64,000 nt of DNA from contig NZ_JAGTXB010000004.1 of NCBI RefSeq assembly GCF_018224885.1, positions 1 to 64,000 of the forward strand, in the 5' to 3' direction. Shown here in pieces: positions 34,192-44,572 of this stretch. The position numbers and the translations under genes were made by a program. This DNA is from Chitinophaga hostae (GTDB taxonomy: Bacteria; Bacteroidota; Bacteroidia; Chitinophagales; Chitinophagaceae). The first letter of the stretch is position 1, and the number at the start of each line of letters is the position of its first letter. The notes below the pieces were generated by a model. That model was not told the origin of the DNA, did not search any database, and was given only the letters and a program-made list of their open reading frames with translations.

Positions 34192-34851
34192 ATGATGACA
34201 CCGGAAGCATATAAACACCTGTATAGGGAAGATGAAGCCGTTGGCTGGCTTTGTATTGACAGTGCGTTAGAAAATGTGTATGGCAGAAAAGTACCCCGTC
34301 ACTATGGACCTCTTTGCGGTATACATTTTATGGTGGGGGGAACAGACCCTATCGATGGCGCCAGCATTTATGATTCTGACAAGCAGGAAGCGCACCACCA
34401 TATCATCAGTTATGGTATGTCGGAATTGTATTACAATGAAGAAAAAGCGGGTGCGGACTATAGTAAATGGGGTTTTGAATTTACTTTCAGACTAAAGCCA
34501 TTTGCAGGTGATGTAAAGGACCCGTTATGGGCGGTTCATGTGATGAATAACCTGGCGCGGTATGTATTCAATAGTGGGAAATGGTTTGAGGAAAACCATT
34601 TTATACCGGCCCGGGGACCTATAAGACTCGATACAGAAACGGAGATTACCGGCTTTGTAATGGCGCTCGATCCGGAATTAGGCAGGATAGAAACGCCGCA
34701 CGGGGAAGTATCTTTCCTGCAGCTGGTGGGTATTACCAATAAGGAACTGGAAAAGTTGATGCAACATCCTACCACCACGGCAGTAGCGGAGCTGATCAGC
34801 GAGCTGCGCAAGGATAACCCGTTACTCATCACCGACCTGACCAGGAAATAG
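34192..34851 (+). CDS. Suppressor-of-fused (SUFU-like) domain protein
   Basis: 219 residues matching bacterial SUFU domains: GWLCIDSALENVYG, PRHYG, GGTDPIDGASIYDS, HHIISYGMSELYYNE and WGFEFTFRLKPF. These proteins often serve as immunity proteins for secreted toxins in other bacteria; no toxin gene is adjacent, so the role here is open. A second ATG at 34195 is equally possible. It begins 14 bases after the amidohydrolase gene. Confidence 0.78.
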   Translation: MMTPEAYKHLYREDEAVGWLCIDSALENVYGRKVPRHYGPLCGIHFMVGGTDPIDGASIYDSDKQEAHHHIISYGMSELYYNEEKAGADYSKWGFEFTFRLKPFAGDVKDPLWAVHVMNNLARYVFNSGKWFEENHFIPARGPIRLDTETEITGFVMALDPELGRIETPHGEVSFLQLVGITNKELEKLMQHPTTTAVAELISELRKDNPLLITDLTRK

Positions 34852-34913
34852 TTGATCCTGTATTTCTGAATCCTGCAAAAAAGTATATTTTAGTTGCACT
34901 AAATAGTACTAGT

Positions 34914-35360
34914 TTGAATATCGAGCATACCAAATGTCCCAACTGCGGAGGCACTGTTTTTTCGCAACCGGTATCCGGCAGTAACCAACCAGCATCAACG
35001 GTGGACTGTAAATATTGCGGCTCACAATTCAGGGTCCGCAATCCAAACTACCAACCGGAACCAGTGGTACATACTACTATTAATACCTTTACAGCTAATT
35101 ATACAAATATCACTGAGCCCAGCCAGGAAAGGTCCTCCGGGTGGCGTAATGCAAAGAACGGGGAACATAAGGTGGCGCGCACACTTGGTTATGTCGTTGG
35201 CGGCCTGATGGTGCCTTTTGTTATTGGCATGTGGGTGGCTGTTTTAAACAATGTACCCGATTTGCCGATGGCCGTTCCTGTTATATTCACCGGCCTGATG
35301 CTCTTCTTTTTCTTCCTTGCAAGAATGAGCACCAGGGAGTTGAAAAGGAGGGGCTTGTAG
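34914..35360 (+). CDS. Zinc-ribbon membrane protein
   Basis: 148 residues from a TTG start (the only in-frame start before the zinc motif; no ATG is available). Cys8, Cys11, Cys32 and Cys35 form a zinc ribbon (CPNCGG ... CKYCGS). A Pro/Thr/Asn linker and two membrane helices (about 91-109 and 118-136) follow, with a basic end. The ribbon would face the cytoplasm. Function unknown. Confidence 0.65.
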   Translation: MNIEHTKCPNCGGTVFSQPVSGSNQPASTVDCKYCGSQFRVRNPNYQPEPVVHTTINTFTANYTNITEPSQERSSGWRNAKNGEHKVARTLGYVVGGLMVPFVIGMWVAVLNNVPDLPMAVPVIFTGLMLFFFFLARMSTRELKRRGL

Positions 35361-35509
35361 TTGGTTTTTCCAGGCTGGGAGCATTCTATTGAAGACACTA
35401 TTTATTTGTTTGATTAAAAAAAATTATTAATTTGGCGAAAGAAATTTTCCTTATACCAGATTGTTAATTCGACCTATATTTATTTAATAATTATCAAATA
35501 CACAAATCA

Positions 35510-36433
35510 ATGAAGTATGTTAACCTGACAGTAGTAATCCTGTCCTTATTTTTCTTTTCCTGTAAAAAAGATGTTGTTTCAGAAAAACCTGTTGTATCAG
35601 AGAAAAAGATACCTGTAAGTTTTAGCCTGAATGACTTTATCCAGAAAGTTTCGGATGTCGATAACGGAAAAAAGGCAAAAGCTACTGCCCGCAGTGGAAG
35701 CCTCAATGGCATTAGCAACATCTATTATGCAGTTTACAGTGCAAGCGGATCAAAAATGAGTAGCTTAAACCAAAGCTCTTCTGACGCCAATTTTGGTACT
35801 ATTGCCGATTCACTGCCTATTGGGTCCTATACGGCTATAATCCTGGCAGCTGATGCACCACTTATATTTACCGCCGGAACAAATATCAGCGAAGCGTCTT
35901 TAACGGCGAGTTATTTATCATCTACATTCTTATTGCCTTATCCCAATACTTTTTGCAAGAAAGTATCTTTTGACGTTAGCGGAAACGGAATGAGTGTTAA
36001 CGGAAATGTTGTGCTGGAGCGCTTAATGGGTAAGCTTAAGATAGATGTTCTGGACGTTTTTGCCGTGCCTGGATACATCAAGGTTAAAATAGAGGGTGAA
36101 AGTGTCGGTTATAATTTTAATACAATGACTCCAGTCCAGGATTTGACATCCGGCTTGGGAATGTGGTTAACTCAAATTGATACTGGTGCACCAAATGGTT
36201 TATTTGGAAGCACAGTCATGAATACCACACAAACATTCACTGTTACTATCACCCGTCATGATACCGTGTTCGACCAGGTAGTAGAGACGAAAGTTATCCG
36301 GAATGTAAGAGTTTATCCTAATAAGCAAACAACGTTAACCGGATACCTGAACAGTGCCAATGGTTCTGTGAAGACGGGATTTGAAGTTGCTGTAGATCAG
36401 ACCTGGGGAGAAGGGCCTGCTTCAACTTTTTAA
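35510..36433 (+). CDS. Hypothetical lipoprotein, possibly fimbrillin-like
   Basis: 307 residues with a lipobox at FFFSC (Cys18) and a charged linker with a repeated VVSEK. The rest is beta-rich, with two Ig-like halves (about 65-180 and 185-300) and the pattern KKVSFDVSGNGMSVNGNVVL in the middle, which resembles fimbrillin or Mfa2-type surface proteins of Bacteroidota. That resemblance is by pattern only. It is monocistronic with a strong terminator. Confidence 0.6.
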   Translation: MKYVNLTVVILSLFFFSCKKDVVSEKPVVSEKKIPVSFSLNDFIQKVSDVDNGKKAKATARSGSLNGISNIYYAVYSASGSKMSSLNQSSSDANFGTIADSLPIGSYTAIILAADAPLIFTAGTNISEASLTASYLSSTFLLPYPNTFCKKVSFDVSGNGMSVNGNVVLERLMGKLKIDVLDVFAVPGYIKVKIEGESVGYNFNTMTPVQDLTSGLGMWLTQIDTGAPNGLFGSTVMNTTQTFTVTITRHDTVFDQVVETKVIRNVRVYPNKQTTLTGYLNSANGSVKTGFEVAVDQTWGEGPASTF

Positions 36434-36459
36434 TGTTGATAAATAATATTGCTAATAGA

Positions 36460-36496
36460 AAAAGAGCTTGTATCTATTGAGATACAAGCTCTTTTT
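36460..36496 (+). terminator. Intrinsic terminator after the lipoprotein gene at 35510
   Basis: A 15-bp stem AAAAGAGCTTGTATC/GATACAAGCTCTTTT around the loop TATTGA, flanked by A and T runs so that it can act from both strands. It lies between convergent genes. Confidence 0.85.
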
Positions 36497-36549
36497 TATA
36501 TCGGTGTAGTAATAGTAGTTAGGACCAACAGCTAACGGATGCCTTCATG

Positions 36550-39480
36550 TTACTTCGCCGTTCCATATAACTGGATTTCTTTCACCGCTACCTTACTGCT
36601 TTCCGGCTGAATACCGGTAATATGATAGCGCACGTATCTCACCGCTGTTGCCTGCAAGGGTACTGCTTTGTAATCCTGCCCGGATACCCTTTCAGGGCCT
36701 TTAACAGCATTCCAGTCGGTACCATTTGCGGATACTTCAATGCGGTAAGTATACCAGTCACTATCTTTTCCCCATATAATACGGCTGTTGGTGAGGTGAT
36801 ACTCCTTCTGGAGATCGAGGGTGATACTCACCGGTAAACTGCCGGAACCGGAAATCCATCCTGTGGAAGTATTGCCATCTATGATTTTTTGAACATTGTC
36901 CTGCTGGTTGCCAGGTGAAACCATAACAGTACTGTTGGCGAGTTTAATTTCCTGCAGCTGTTGTGTGGTGCTGGCGGCGGTTGTATATTGAAAAGTACCG
37001 GTTTTTTTATTTTCGTTTATCCATGCAGGATGGTTGCCGTCAGGCACGTATGTATTGGGAGATGAAACTGTTTTAATGATTTTGGCAGCGGGAGCTAATC
37101 CAGGGCTGTTTACACTGATCTTTATATTTCCCGGCGTAATGGTATGGCGAATAATACCATAGGCAATACCGCCTTCTGTTTGTTGTAACCCGATGCCGGC
37201 GTCGGGAATATTTCCACCCAACAGCAAGCCTGCTCCGGATACGCTGATCTGCACGGGATAAGATTGCCCGGCTGTTATGTTGGAAATAAGGGTACTGTTG
37301 CGGTCACATACTTTTACATAAAATGGCGTCATAGAAAAGCCATCGGCGGTGAAAGAGGTATGGCTTCCCGGTATTTCAATTTCCAGGTGATGCGGTTTAC
37401 CGGGTGTTTTTACGATATGCGTGCACGCTGGTTTCCCGTTCATTATTCCTATGGCTTTCAATGTTCCCGGTTCATATTTGCCGGTGTGGAAAATAAAGTA
37501 CGGACTGCCACCCCTGGCGGCTACAGATGGTGCGGTGGCGGCATTTTGGGCCCTTGTTATTTCACCGCAGAGTTTGTTGTTCCTGTAAAGTTGTACGGCA
37601 TCACAGTTGGAAAAGATCATGATGGCGCTGTCCAGGGCGGGTTGATTATTGTAGCTGCCAATGTATACCATAGGACCGTAGGCCGGGTTACGGGCATCCT
37701 GCATGGCTTTTAACTGGTAGTAACTAAACTTTTCATAACGATCAATGTCTGTAACGCCGCTGAAAGCAGTAACAGGAGTAACGCCTGCTATATAGTCGTT
37801 ATAGCTCCATACGAAGTAGCCGCCTATCCTGGGGTTGGCGTCCAGTCCGCCGTGATCCCAGTAGCCGCCCAATTCTTCTGATGTTTCTCCGTTGAGTGCG
37901 TTTTGTCTTAGTACACATTGATTGATCAATCCCTTTTCGGTGTACTTCCTGCTGGCGCGTAAGCCGTTTTCTTTTTCAGCATTGGCCATCCAGCTATCGC
38001 CCCATTCGCGTGTGAGAAATGGGCGGGTGGGCATGGGATCGGTACCGTCTTCATTCACTACTTTATAGGAAACGTTGTAATGATTTTTGCTGTGTGTGTT
38101 GTAGTCGTCTGCCAGGAACAGCTGGTCACCGGGCATTTCAGCATGTGCTGTTTGCACGGCTTTCTGCATCCATGCTTCAGAAGTAGGGGATTCGTTAAGG
38201 GAAGTTTCCCAGAGGAAAACGGAAGGGCGGTTTCGATCGCGGCGGATCATTTCCCTGATATCGCGGCAGGTATTGGCCTGGAAAACGGAATCATTTGAAA
38301 AGTATTGCCATCCGGGTTCGCATTCAATCACCAGCAATCCTGCTTTATCACAGGCATCCAGGAAGGCGGGTGATTGCGGATAATGTGCAGCGCGTACCGC
38401 GTTAAAGCCACCCTTTTTTATTTGCAGGGCGTCGAGGTACTGCATGTTGTCGGCGGCGGCATCGCCGATGTATTCATAGGCCTGGTGCCTGTTGGCGCCA
38501 CGGAGGTATAGTTTTTCCCCGTTAATATAGCAACCATCCGGGGCAAAGGAAATGCGTCGTATACCCGTATAGGTGGTGAGACTGTCAACAGGTTTATTAT
38601 CTCTGTAAACAACAGATACCAGGTGATATAAATAAGGATGATCCGGATGCCATAAGCGGGGAGCGTTTACGGTGAGCGATTGCTGAACGGTGGTATCTGC
38701 CTGCCCGGCGATATGCCAATTGCTGCTGGTGCTGGCAACGGCGACCCCGCTGGTATCCACCAGGGTTGTTTCCAGCCTTGTATTGGCGGAGCCGGAGGCG
38801 ATGTTTACTATATTGGTTTGAATGTTAAGAGCAGCAGTATTTTTACTAACCGCAGGATAGGTGATAAATATGCCTCCACCGGCTACCTTATTAGCTTCCA
38901 GCGGATGTGAGATAAACAGTTTTCCGGTAGCAACAAGGGATACATTTCTGTAGATGCCGCCAAAGTAGTTGAAGTCAAGTTTGGACTGTGGCTTTCCCGG
39001 TGGTATTTGGGGGTTATCTGTATTGGTTACCCTCACGGCCAGCAGATTGTCTTTTTCAAAATTTACCAGCCCGCTGATGTCAACAACAAAGCCCATGTAT
39101 CCGCCGGTATGCGTAGTTATTTTCTGACCATTCAGGTATACTTCGGCAGTTGTTTGTACGCCATCAAAGCAAAGGGTTATTCTTTTCTCACGAAAGGAAG
39201 AGGGGAGCCTGAAATATCTTCGGTACCAGCCAACGCCCTGGTACACGGTGTTGCCGCCATTATGCTTTTTTTCGATTCGCATCACGTGTGGGATACTGAT
39301 GCCTGCCCAATCTTTATCGTTGTAAATTATTTTTTCTCCTCCGTTTACTTCGCCTCTTTGAAAGACCCAGTTGGTATTGAAGTTCAGGATGGTTCGGGTA
39401 TGCTGGGCATACAGGCTAAGCGGGAACATACAGCAGGTCAGGAGACGGAAAATATACCGGCGGCATTGTAAAAGGGGCAT
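36550..39480 (-). CDS. Glycoside hydrolase family 2 enzyme with C-terminal F5/8 (discoidin) domain
   Basis: 976 residues from the ATG at 39480. A TTG at 39525 extends the frame but lies inside the upstream terminator. Signal peptide to about AQ (residue 26). Domains in order: GH2 sugar-binding jelly roll (FNTNWVFQRG, WYRRYFRLP), Ig-like part, TIM barrel (YLRGANRHQAYEYIGD), acid/base Glu430 in ETSLNES, nucleophile Glu492 in TREWGDSW, further beta domains, and a discoidin domain from about 860 (STGWISGSGSLPVSITLDLQ). Such enzymes are beta-galactosidase-like. It is the last gene of the leftward fecI-fecR-susC-susD cluster. Confidence 0.88.
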   Translation of the reverse strand: MPLLQCRRYIFRLLTCCMFPLSLYAQHTRTILNFNTNWVFQRGEVNGGEKIIYNDKDWAGISIPHVMRIEKKHNGGNTVYQGVGWYRRYFRLPSSFREKRITLCFDGVQTTAEVYLNGQKITTHTGGYMGFVVDISGLVNFEKDNLLAVRVTNTDNPQIPPGKPQSKLDFNYFGGIYRNVSLVATGKLFISHPLEANKVAGGGIFITYPAVSKNTAALNIQTNIVNIASGSANTRLETTLVDTSGVAVASTSSNWHIAGQADTTVQQSLTVNAPRLWHPDHPYLYHLVSVVYRDNKPVDSLTTYTGIRRISFAPDGCYINGEKLYLRGANRHQAYEYIGDAAADNMQYLDALQIKKGGFNAVRAAHYPQSPAFLDACDKAGLLVIECEPGWQYFSNDSVFQANTCRDIREMIRRDRNRPSVFLWETSLNESPTSEAWMQKAVQTAHAEMPGDQLFLADDYNTHSKNHYNVSYKVVNEDGTDPMPTRPFLTREWGDSWMANAEKENGLRASRKYTEKGLINQCVLRQNALNGETSEELGGYWDHGGLDANPRIGGYFVWSYNDYIAGVTPVTAFSGVTDIDRYEKFSYYQLKAMQDARNPAYGPMVYIGSYNNQPALDSAIMIFSNCDAVQLYRNNKLCGEITRAQNAATAPSVAARGGSPYFIFHTGKYEPGTLKAIGIMNGKPACTHIVKTPGKPHHLEIEIPGSHTSFTADGFSMTPFYVKVCDRNSTLISNITAGQSYPVQISVSGAGLLLGGNIPDAGIGLQQTEGGIAYGIIRHTITPGNIKISVNSPGLAPAAKIIKTVSSPNTYVPDGNHPAWINENKKTGTFQYTTAASTTQQLQEIKLANSTVMVSPGNQQDNVQKIIDGNTSTGWISGSGSLPVSITLDLQKEYHLTNSRIIWGKDSDWYTYRIEVSANGTDWNAVKGPERVSGQDYKAVPLQATAVRYVRYHITGIQPESSKVAVKEIQLYGTAK

Positions 39481-39501
39481 GCTGAAAAATTTTTTCAAGA
39501 T

Positions 39502-39542
39502 AAAAAAATCCCGCTCATCTTTCAACTCGCGGGATTTTTTTT
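39502..39542 (-). terminator. Hairpin between susD and the GH2 gene
   Basis: Arms AAAAAATCCCGC (39503-39514) and GCGGGATTTTTT (39529-39540) with T/A runs at both ends. It follows the susD stop codon by 24 bases. It may cut expression of the GH2 gene relative to susC and susD, or separate the two units entirely. Confidence 0.7.
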
Positions 39543-39565
39543 GATGTTTATAGTTGTGTTAATAA

Positions 39566-41143
39566 TTAGTAGCCTGCATTCTGTGTCAGGTTCTTATTGA
39601 TGTCTCTTTCTTTTTGAGGTACCGGCCAGAGGTAATCCCTGTTATCCTGGAAGGTACGTTGCTCTACTACAACATGATTTCCTGCGAGGGTGAGCTTACC
39701 GTTGGCGGCATCTACGGTGCCTAATTTGGTGCCGTATACCGTACCTGATCTAACGGCGCTGCCGATCTTCCAGCGCTGTACATCGTACCAGCGGAGGCCT
39801 TCCAGTGCCAGCTCCACTCTGCGTTCGCGTCTAACCAGGGTCCGCATTTTATCGACGGTGTTGTATACGGTTCTGTTTACCACCGGCATACCTGCGCGGG
39901 TTCTGATGGCATCGATCGCATCGTATACGGAGTTGTCAATTACGCCTGATTCGATTTGTGCTTCCGCGTAGGTGAGCAATACTTCTGCATAACGTATCAC
40001 AATCATATTCAGTCCTGTGTTCCACATATCTGCGAAGTCGGATAGGTTAGACGTGAATTTTTTCGGAATGTAGCCGGTTTTGGAATTGTTATCACCGTTG
40101 TAGTAATCGCCTGAGCTGCTTTCTATGGAATTGTAGAAGGCGCCTTCATACATCTGGCCAGGACAAACGATAGTGGCTGTTAAGCGGGGATCCCTGTTGT
40201 TGTACGGGTCTTTATCATCGTAACCGGAAGTCGGATCGTCGATAGTTTTACCAGTTTTGGTTTCGTAAGCGTCTACCAGCGCCTGGGTGGGATCGAGTGA
40301 GCCCCAGCCGCCAAAGCTGGAAGACGGCATTATGCCGATATCACTGTTGGCGTAGTCATTTTCTTTGTATTGTACATCGAGAATAACTTCTTTATTATTT
40401 TCATTCTGAATGCGGAAAAGGTTCTGGTAGTTGGGGAATAGTTCATATCCCAGTCCCATTACTTTTTTACAATCTGCTATACAGTCTGCATAGTTTTTAT
40501 CGAATAATTCCACCCTGGCTCTCAACGATAGTGCGGCGCCTTGTGTGATATGTCCTACGTCGCTGCCGGTGTAACTTACGGGCAATATGGTCGCGATAGC
40601 CGCCAATTCATCTTTGATAAACTTACGTACTTCGGCAACGGGAGTTCTGGCAATGGTATTTGCCACTTCCGTGGTAATAGTATTTTTAACCAAAGGAACA
40701 TCACCATAAAGTTGGCTCATGATGAAGTATTGATAAGCCCGCAGGAAACGGGCCTCACTTTTATACCTTTCTTTTAAGGTACCGTCCATGGGTGTATTCT
40801 CGATATTTTCCAGGAACCAGTTGCATTTCTGGACAACAGTATAACTCCAGCGACTGGAAGCATTGGTATTGGCTGGGGTAATGGCGCCACTGCCATAATC
40901 CGTATAACCTTCCCATGGGTATTGGCTATACATATTATCACTTACAGCGTCCATGTAGAGCAACGCGTAGTCGCCTTCCCAATCCTTAAAGCAGCCATTG
41001 AGTGCAGCCAGTGCATCTGCCTGGGAGGTCCATAAGGAGGAGTTACTGTAGGCATCTAGTGGTTTTCTATCCAGGAAATCCTTTTGGCAGGCGGATTGCA
41101 TCAATCCTGTAGCAAGTATTATATAGAGAATGTTTCTTTTCAT
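39566..41143 (-). CDS. SusD/RagB family lipoprotein (GH2 locus)
   Basis: 525 residues, lipid-modified at Cys19 (LMQSAC). SusD signatures: FLDRKPLDAYSNSSLW, RYKSEARFLRAYQYFIMSQLYGDVPL (in part), VIRYAEVLLTYAEAQIESG, and the end block RRERRVELALEGLRWYDVQRW followed by YLWPVPQKE (in part). Length is typical. It is encoded 18 bases after susC on the minus strand and should form the glycan-binding lid of that receptor. Confidence 0.95.
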   Translation of the reverse strand: MKRNILYIILATGLMQSACQKDFLDRKPLDAYSNSSLWTSQADALAALNGCFKDWEGDYALLYMDAVSDNMYSQYPWEGYTDYGSGAITPANTNASSRWSYTVVQKCNWFLENIENTPMDGTLKERYKSEARFLRAYQYFIMSQLYGDVPLVKNTITTEVANTIARTPVAEVRKFIKDELAAIATILPVSYTGSDVGHITQGAALSLRARVELFDKNYADCIADCKKVMGLGYELFPNYQNLFRIQNENNKEVILDVQYKENDYANSDIGIMPSSSFGGWGSLDPTQALVDAYETKTGKTIDDPTSGYDDKDPYNNRDPRLTATIVCPGQMYEGAFYNSIESSSGDYYNGDNNSKTGYIPKKFTSNLSDFADMWNTGLNMIVIRYAEVLLTYAEAQIESGVIDNSVYDAIDAIRTRAGMPVVNRTVYNTVDKMRTLVRRERRVELALEGLRWYDVQRWKIGSAVRSGTVYGTKLGTVDAANGKLTLAGNHVVVEQRTFQDNRDYLWPVPQKERDINKNLTQNAGY

Positions 41144-41161
41144 GATGTTACGTACTTTTTG

Positions 41162-44100
41162 TTAAAAACTAACATTTACACCAAACGTGTGCACTTTTAC
41201 CTGTGGGTAGTAATAAATACTACTTGAAATAGAAGCTTCCGGATCTACCCATTTATACAGGTGGTCAAACGTGAGAATGTTTTGTCCGCTATAGTAAAAG
41301 CGTACTTTACTGATTCCTGCTTTCTTTAAAATGTTACCTGGTAGGGTATAGCCTATCTGCAGGTTTTTGAGGCGCAGATAAGAGCCGTCTTTCACCCAGA
41401 ACGAGGAAGGTGTACTACCAGGGTCATTTTCTTTATTATTGTACCAGATACGTGGCAGGGATGCGCCGGTATTATCTGGCGCCCAGGTATCCAGCAATGC
41501 AGATGTAGGCTTACCTGCGGAGGAGTTTACACTACCCAGTTTACCCCCATCGATATAGTTTTTTACGCCGGTAGCTCCCTGCAGGAAAATGGCAACATCA
41601 AAATTTTTCCAGGCCCCGCCCAGGTTAATACCGAAAGTAACTTTTGGAAAATAATTACCGAGATATACCTTATCTGCTGTGTTAATGGTGTCATTGCCGT
41701 CCTGATCCTTATAGCGGATATCACCCGCAGAGGTTTTGTTGGTCTGGAAAGGAGACTTTGTTACTTCATCTGCCGACTGGAAAATACCATCTGCTTCATA
41801 TCCGTATAAGGAATAATTAGGATAGCCTACCTGTTGGAAAGTATAGCCATCAATTTTGGCGCCGGCGCCATTACGGTCGGTTATTTCATTCTTGATAAAA
41901 GCGGCGTTAATGGAGGCATTGTATTTAAAGTCTCCTTTAGTATCGTTATAACCGACGGAGAATTCCCAGCCTTTGTTCAGCATGGCTCCAGCGTTCTGAA
42001 CGGGCGCCTTCAGTCCATATGGTGCACCTACTTCTACCGGCAAAAGGATATCATTAGTCACCTTGCGGAAATAGTCGGCGGTAACATTTAACTTCCCATC
42101 TAAAAGACCCGCGTCAATACCTATGCCGCTTTCGGTGGTAGATTCCCATATGAGTTTCTCGTTAGCGCCATTAATAGGCGATATACCGCTGGCGATAGTA
42201 GCACCGGTGCCGCCAAATGTGTAGTTCTGGCTGCCGTTCACCTGCAATATATAAGGATAATAAGGATAGCTTGGATAATTGGTATCATCTATACCTACCA
42301 TGTTCTGGTTACCCAATTGGCCCCATGATGCTCTTAGTTTGAGGTAGGACAGGTACTTCTTTAAAGACTCGAAGAAGTTTTCCCGGTCTATATTCCAGCC
42401 GGCAGAAAAGGAAGGAAATGCTCCCCATCTGTGGTCGGCGGCGAAGCGGGAAGAACCATCGTAACGAAGGTTGGCTTCAAATAAGTATTTACCGTCGTAA
42501 TCATAATTTAACCTGCCAAAATAAGACCGCAGTGCTAATTCATAAGAATATCCGCTGGTCTTTTGTCCATCCGTAGAGGCCAGGTTTACATCAGTTAGCA
42601 GGTTATTCAGGAAGCCTTTGCGGGAACCATTATCAAAAGAATACTTGGTCAGCTCCTGGGAGTAACCGCCTAGTATTTTGAAATTGTGCTTATTAAAAGT
42701 TTTGGTATAATCAAGTAATGCCTGCTGAGTAACGGTGTTGCCAAAGGCGTTTTCATCTGTTACTGAGCTGGGACCCTGGTACGCTGTAGCGTTTCCGCTG
42801 GCATCATAGTACTGTTGATCGGCAATAAATTTCTTATTGTGATTTATTTTCATGACATAGGCAATGGACGGCTTGAAATGAAGACCGTTTATAATTTCCC
42901 AGTCTGCGCCCACATTACCTATCAGGTCGTAATTGTTGAATTTGTTTTCGCTGTTTCCTTCCAGCCATGCCATAGGGCTACCATCAGCAATGTATCCGTA
43001 ATGGCCGTTTTGGAACTTATAAGGGATAGTGGGGGAAATGCGGTTGATCTGTCTTACCAGCTGTGTAAAATCACCGGTATAAGGGTTGCTCGGCTCTCTT
43101 TTGTTGGTGGTAGTGAAGGCAATATTAGCATTTACCTTTATCCTGTCACTCACTTCAGAAGTGATATTAAGTCTGCTGGTATAACGCTTTGCATTTGTTT
43201 CTTTAATAATACCATTCTCATCAAACAAACCGAGAGAGAAAGCGTATTGTGTTTTTTCGCTGCCGCCGGATACACCCAGGTAATGGTTTTGTTGTAGACC
43301 ACTGCCTTTATAAAATAAGCCGAGCCAGTCGGTATTGGGATATTTGTAAGGGTCGGAGCCATCTTTGAATTTCTGGATTTCTGCATCTGTCCAGCGTACA
43401 GGTTTTCCTTCGTTTACGAGGGCTTTGTTATACAGTGTAGCTGCCTGCCAGGAAGGTAAAAAGTCTGGTAAGCCGGTTGCGTTTTGTTTACCAACATACG
43501 CGTTATAATTCACCTGCGGTTTCCCTTTCTTACCTTGTTTGGTAGTGATGAGCACCACGCCATTAGCCGCACGGGAGCCATAGATAGCAGAGGAAGCAGC
43601 ATCTTTCAGCACGGATAAAGTAGCGATATCATCAGGGTTGATATTATTCAGGTTGTTTAAGGTGGTGATAACCCCATCTATTACAATAATCGGATCAGAG
43701 TTATTCATGGTACCGATGCCCCTGATGCGGATCCTTGCCGCATCGCTGCCTGGTTGTCCGCTTACAGCCGCCGTAACAGTTACGCCTGGCATGGTTCCCT
43801 GTAAAGCGTTACTCACGCTGGTAACAGGCCTGTTAGTCAATTGCTCGGTGGTGATGGAGGTAACAGCGCCGGTCAGATTTGCTTTCTTTTGTACACCGTA
43901 ACCCACCACTACAAATTGTTGCAATGCGCTTACATCGGCGGCCAGCTTAATATTCAATTGTGTTTTTCCTCTTACCGCAATTTCCTGGCTGATATATCCC
44001 AGGCTGGTGATAACCAATACGGCGTTTTCTCCTACATCTTTCAGCTGGAAAGTACCGTCGGGTCCGGAAATCGCACCTTTCTGTGTACCTTTTACCACCA

Positions 44101-44572
44101 CAGATGCGCCCGGAATGGGTGCTCCGCTATCATCAGTTATTTTTCCTGTAATAATAACCGGAGGTGGCGGTGATACCACAGGCGCAGCAGCCGGTTTTTC
44201 ATTTTTTGTAATAAAAATGGTATTACCCTGTATCTCAAAACTCAGCGGTTGCTCCTGCAGTGCCATCTCCATGGCGGCCTGCGGCGATGCTTTTTTCAGG
44301 TCTACCGAAACAGGCCGGGTGTTTTTCAGGTCTTCTTTATCGTAGAAGAAAACGTAGCCTGTTTGCTCCTTAATCGCGTTCAACACCTTCTGGAGACTTA
44401 CCGCCTTGGCGGAGTAAGTAACCGTTTGTGCGCTGCCTTTCGCACTTACCTGCAATGCAGCCACGAGCAGCATGATGGAAGTTAGTCTCATCGCTAACAA
44501 AATTTTGGTTGAGAGCTCCGCAAATTTCCAATATTTGCGGGTACCGGAATTACAAATAGCCTTAAGTTGCAT
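41162..44572 (-). CDS. SusC/RagA family TonB-dependent receptor with STN signalling domain (GH2 locus)
   Basis: 1136 residues. After an extended leader with the membrane helix TSIMLLVAALQVSA comes an STN domain (about 53-125; VSLQKVLNAIKEQTGYVFFY, IQGNTIFITKNEK), then the regulatory-like domain (ITGKITDDSGAPIPGASVVV), the plug (IDGVITTLNNLNNINPDDIA, VLKDAASSAIYGSRAANGVV) and the barrel ending HTFGVNVSF. The STN domain is the part that contacts FecR, matching the sigma/anti-sigma genes upstream. Start at the ATG at 44572 is inside a conserved leader motif shared with the next module. Confidence 0.95.
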   Translation of the reverse strand: MQLKAICNSGTRKYWKFAELSTKILLAMRLTSIMLLVAALQVSAKGSAQTVTYSAKAVSLQKVLNAIKEQTGYVFFYDKEDLKNTRPVSVDLKKASPQAAMEMALQEQPLSFEIQGNTIFITKNEKPAAAPVVSPPPPVIITGKITDDSGAPIPGASVVVKGTQKGAISGPDGTFQLKDVGENAVLVITSLGYISQEIAVRGKTQLNIKLAADVSALQQFVVVGYGVQKKANLTGAVTSITTEQLTNRPVTSVSNALQGTMPGVTVTAAVSGQPGSDAARIRIRGIGTMNNSDPIIVIDGVITTLNNLNNINPDDIATLSVLKDAASSAIYGSRAANGVVLITTKQGKKGKPQVNYNAYVGKQNATGLPDFLPSWQAATLYNKALVNEGKPVRWTDAEIQKFKDGSDPYKYPNTDWLGLFYKGSGLQQNHYLGVSGGSEKTQYAFSLGLFDENGIIKETNAKRYTSRLNITSEVSDRIKVNANIAFTTTNKREPSNPYTGDFTQLVRQINRISPTIPYKFQNGHYGYIADGSPMAWLEGNSENKFNNYDLIGNVGADWEIINGLHFKPSIAYVMKINHNKKFIADQQYYDASGNATAYQGPSSVTDENAFGNTVTQQALLDYTKTFNKHNFKILGGYSQELTKYSFDNGSRKGFLNNLLTDVNLASTDGQKTSGYSYELALRSYFGRLNYDYDGKYLFEANLRYDGSSRFAADHRWGAFPSFSAGWNIDRENFFESLKKYLSYLKLRASWGQLGNQNMVGIDDTNYPSYPYYPYILQVNGSQNYTFGGTGATIASGISPINGANEKLIWESTTESGIGIDAGLLDGKLNVTADYFRKVTNDILLPVEVGAPYGLKAPVQNAGAMLNKGWEFSVGYNDTKGDFKYNASINAAFIKNEITDRNGAGAKIDGYTFQQVGYPNYSLYGYEADGIFQSADEVTKSPFQTNKTSAGDIRYKDQDGNDTINTADKVYLGNYFPKVTFGINLGGAWKNFDVAIFLQGATGVKNYIDGGKLGSVNSSAGKPTSALLDTWAPDNTGASLPRIWYNNKENDPGSTPSSFWVKDGSYLRLKNLQIGYTLPGNILKKAGISKVRFYYSGQNILTFDHLYKWVDPEASISSSIYYYPQVKVHTFGVNVSF

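Noticed and set aside
39481..39525. Longer GH2 start at a TTG codon at 39525
   Set aside because: The extension runs through the terminator hairpin at 39502-39542, and the ATG at 39480 directly precedes a normal signal peptide.
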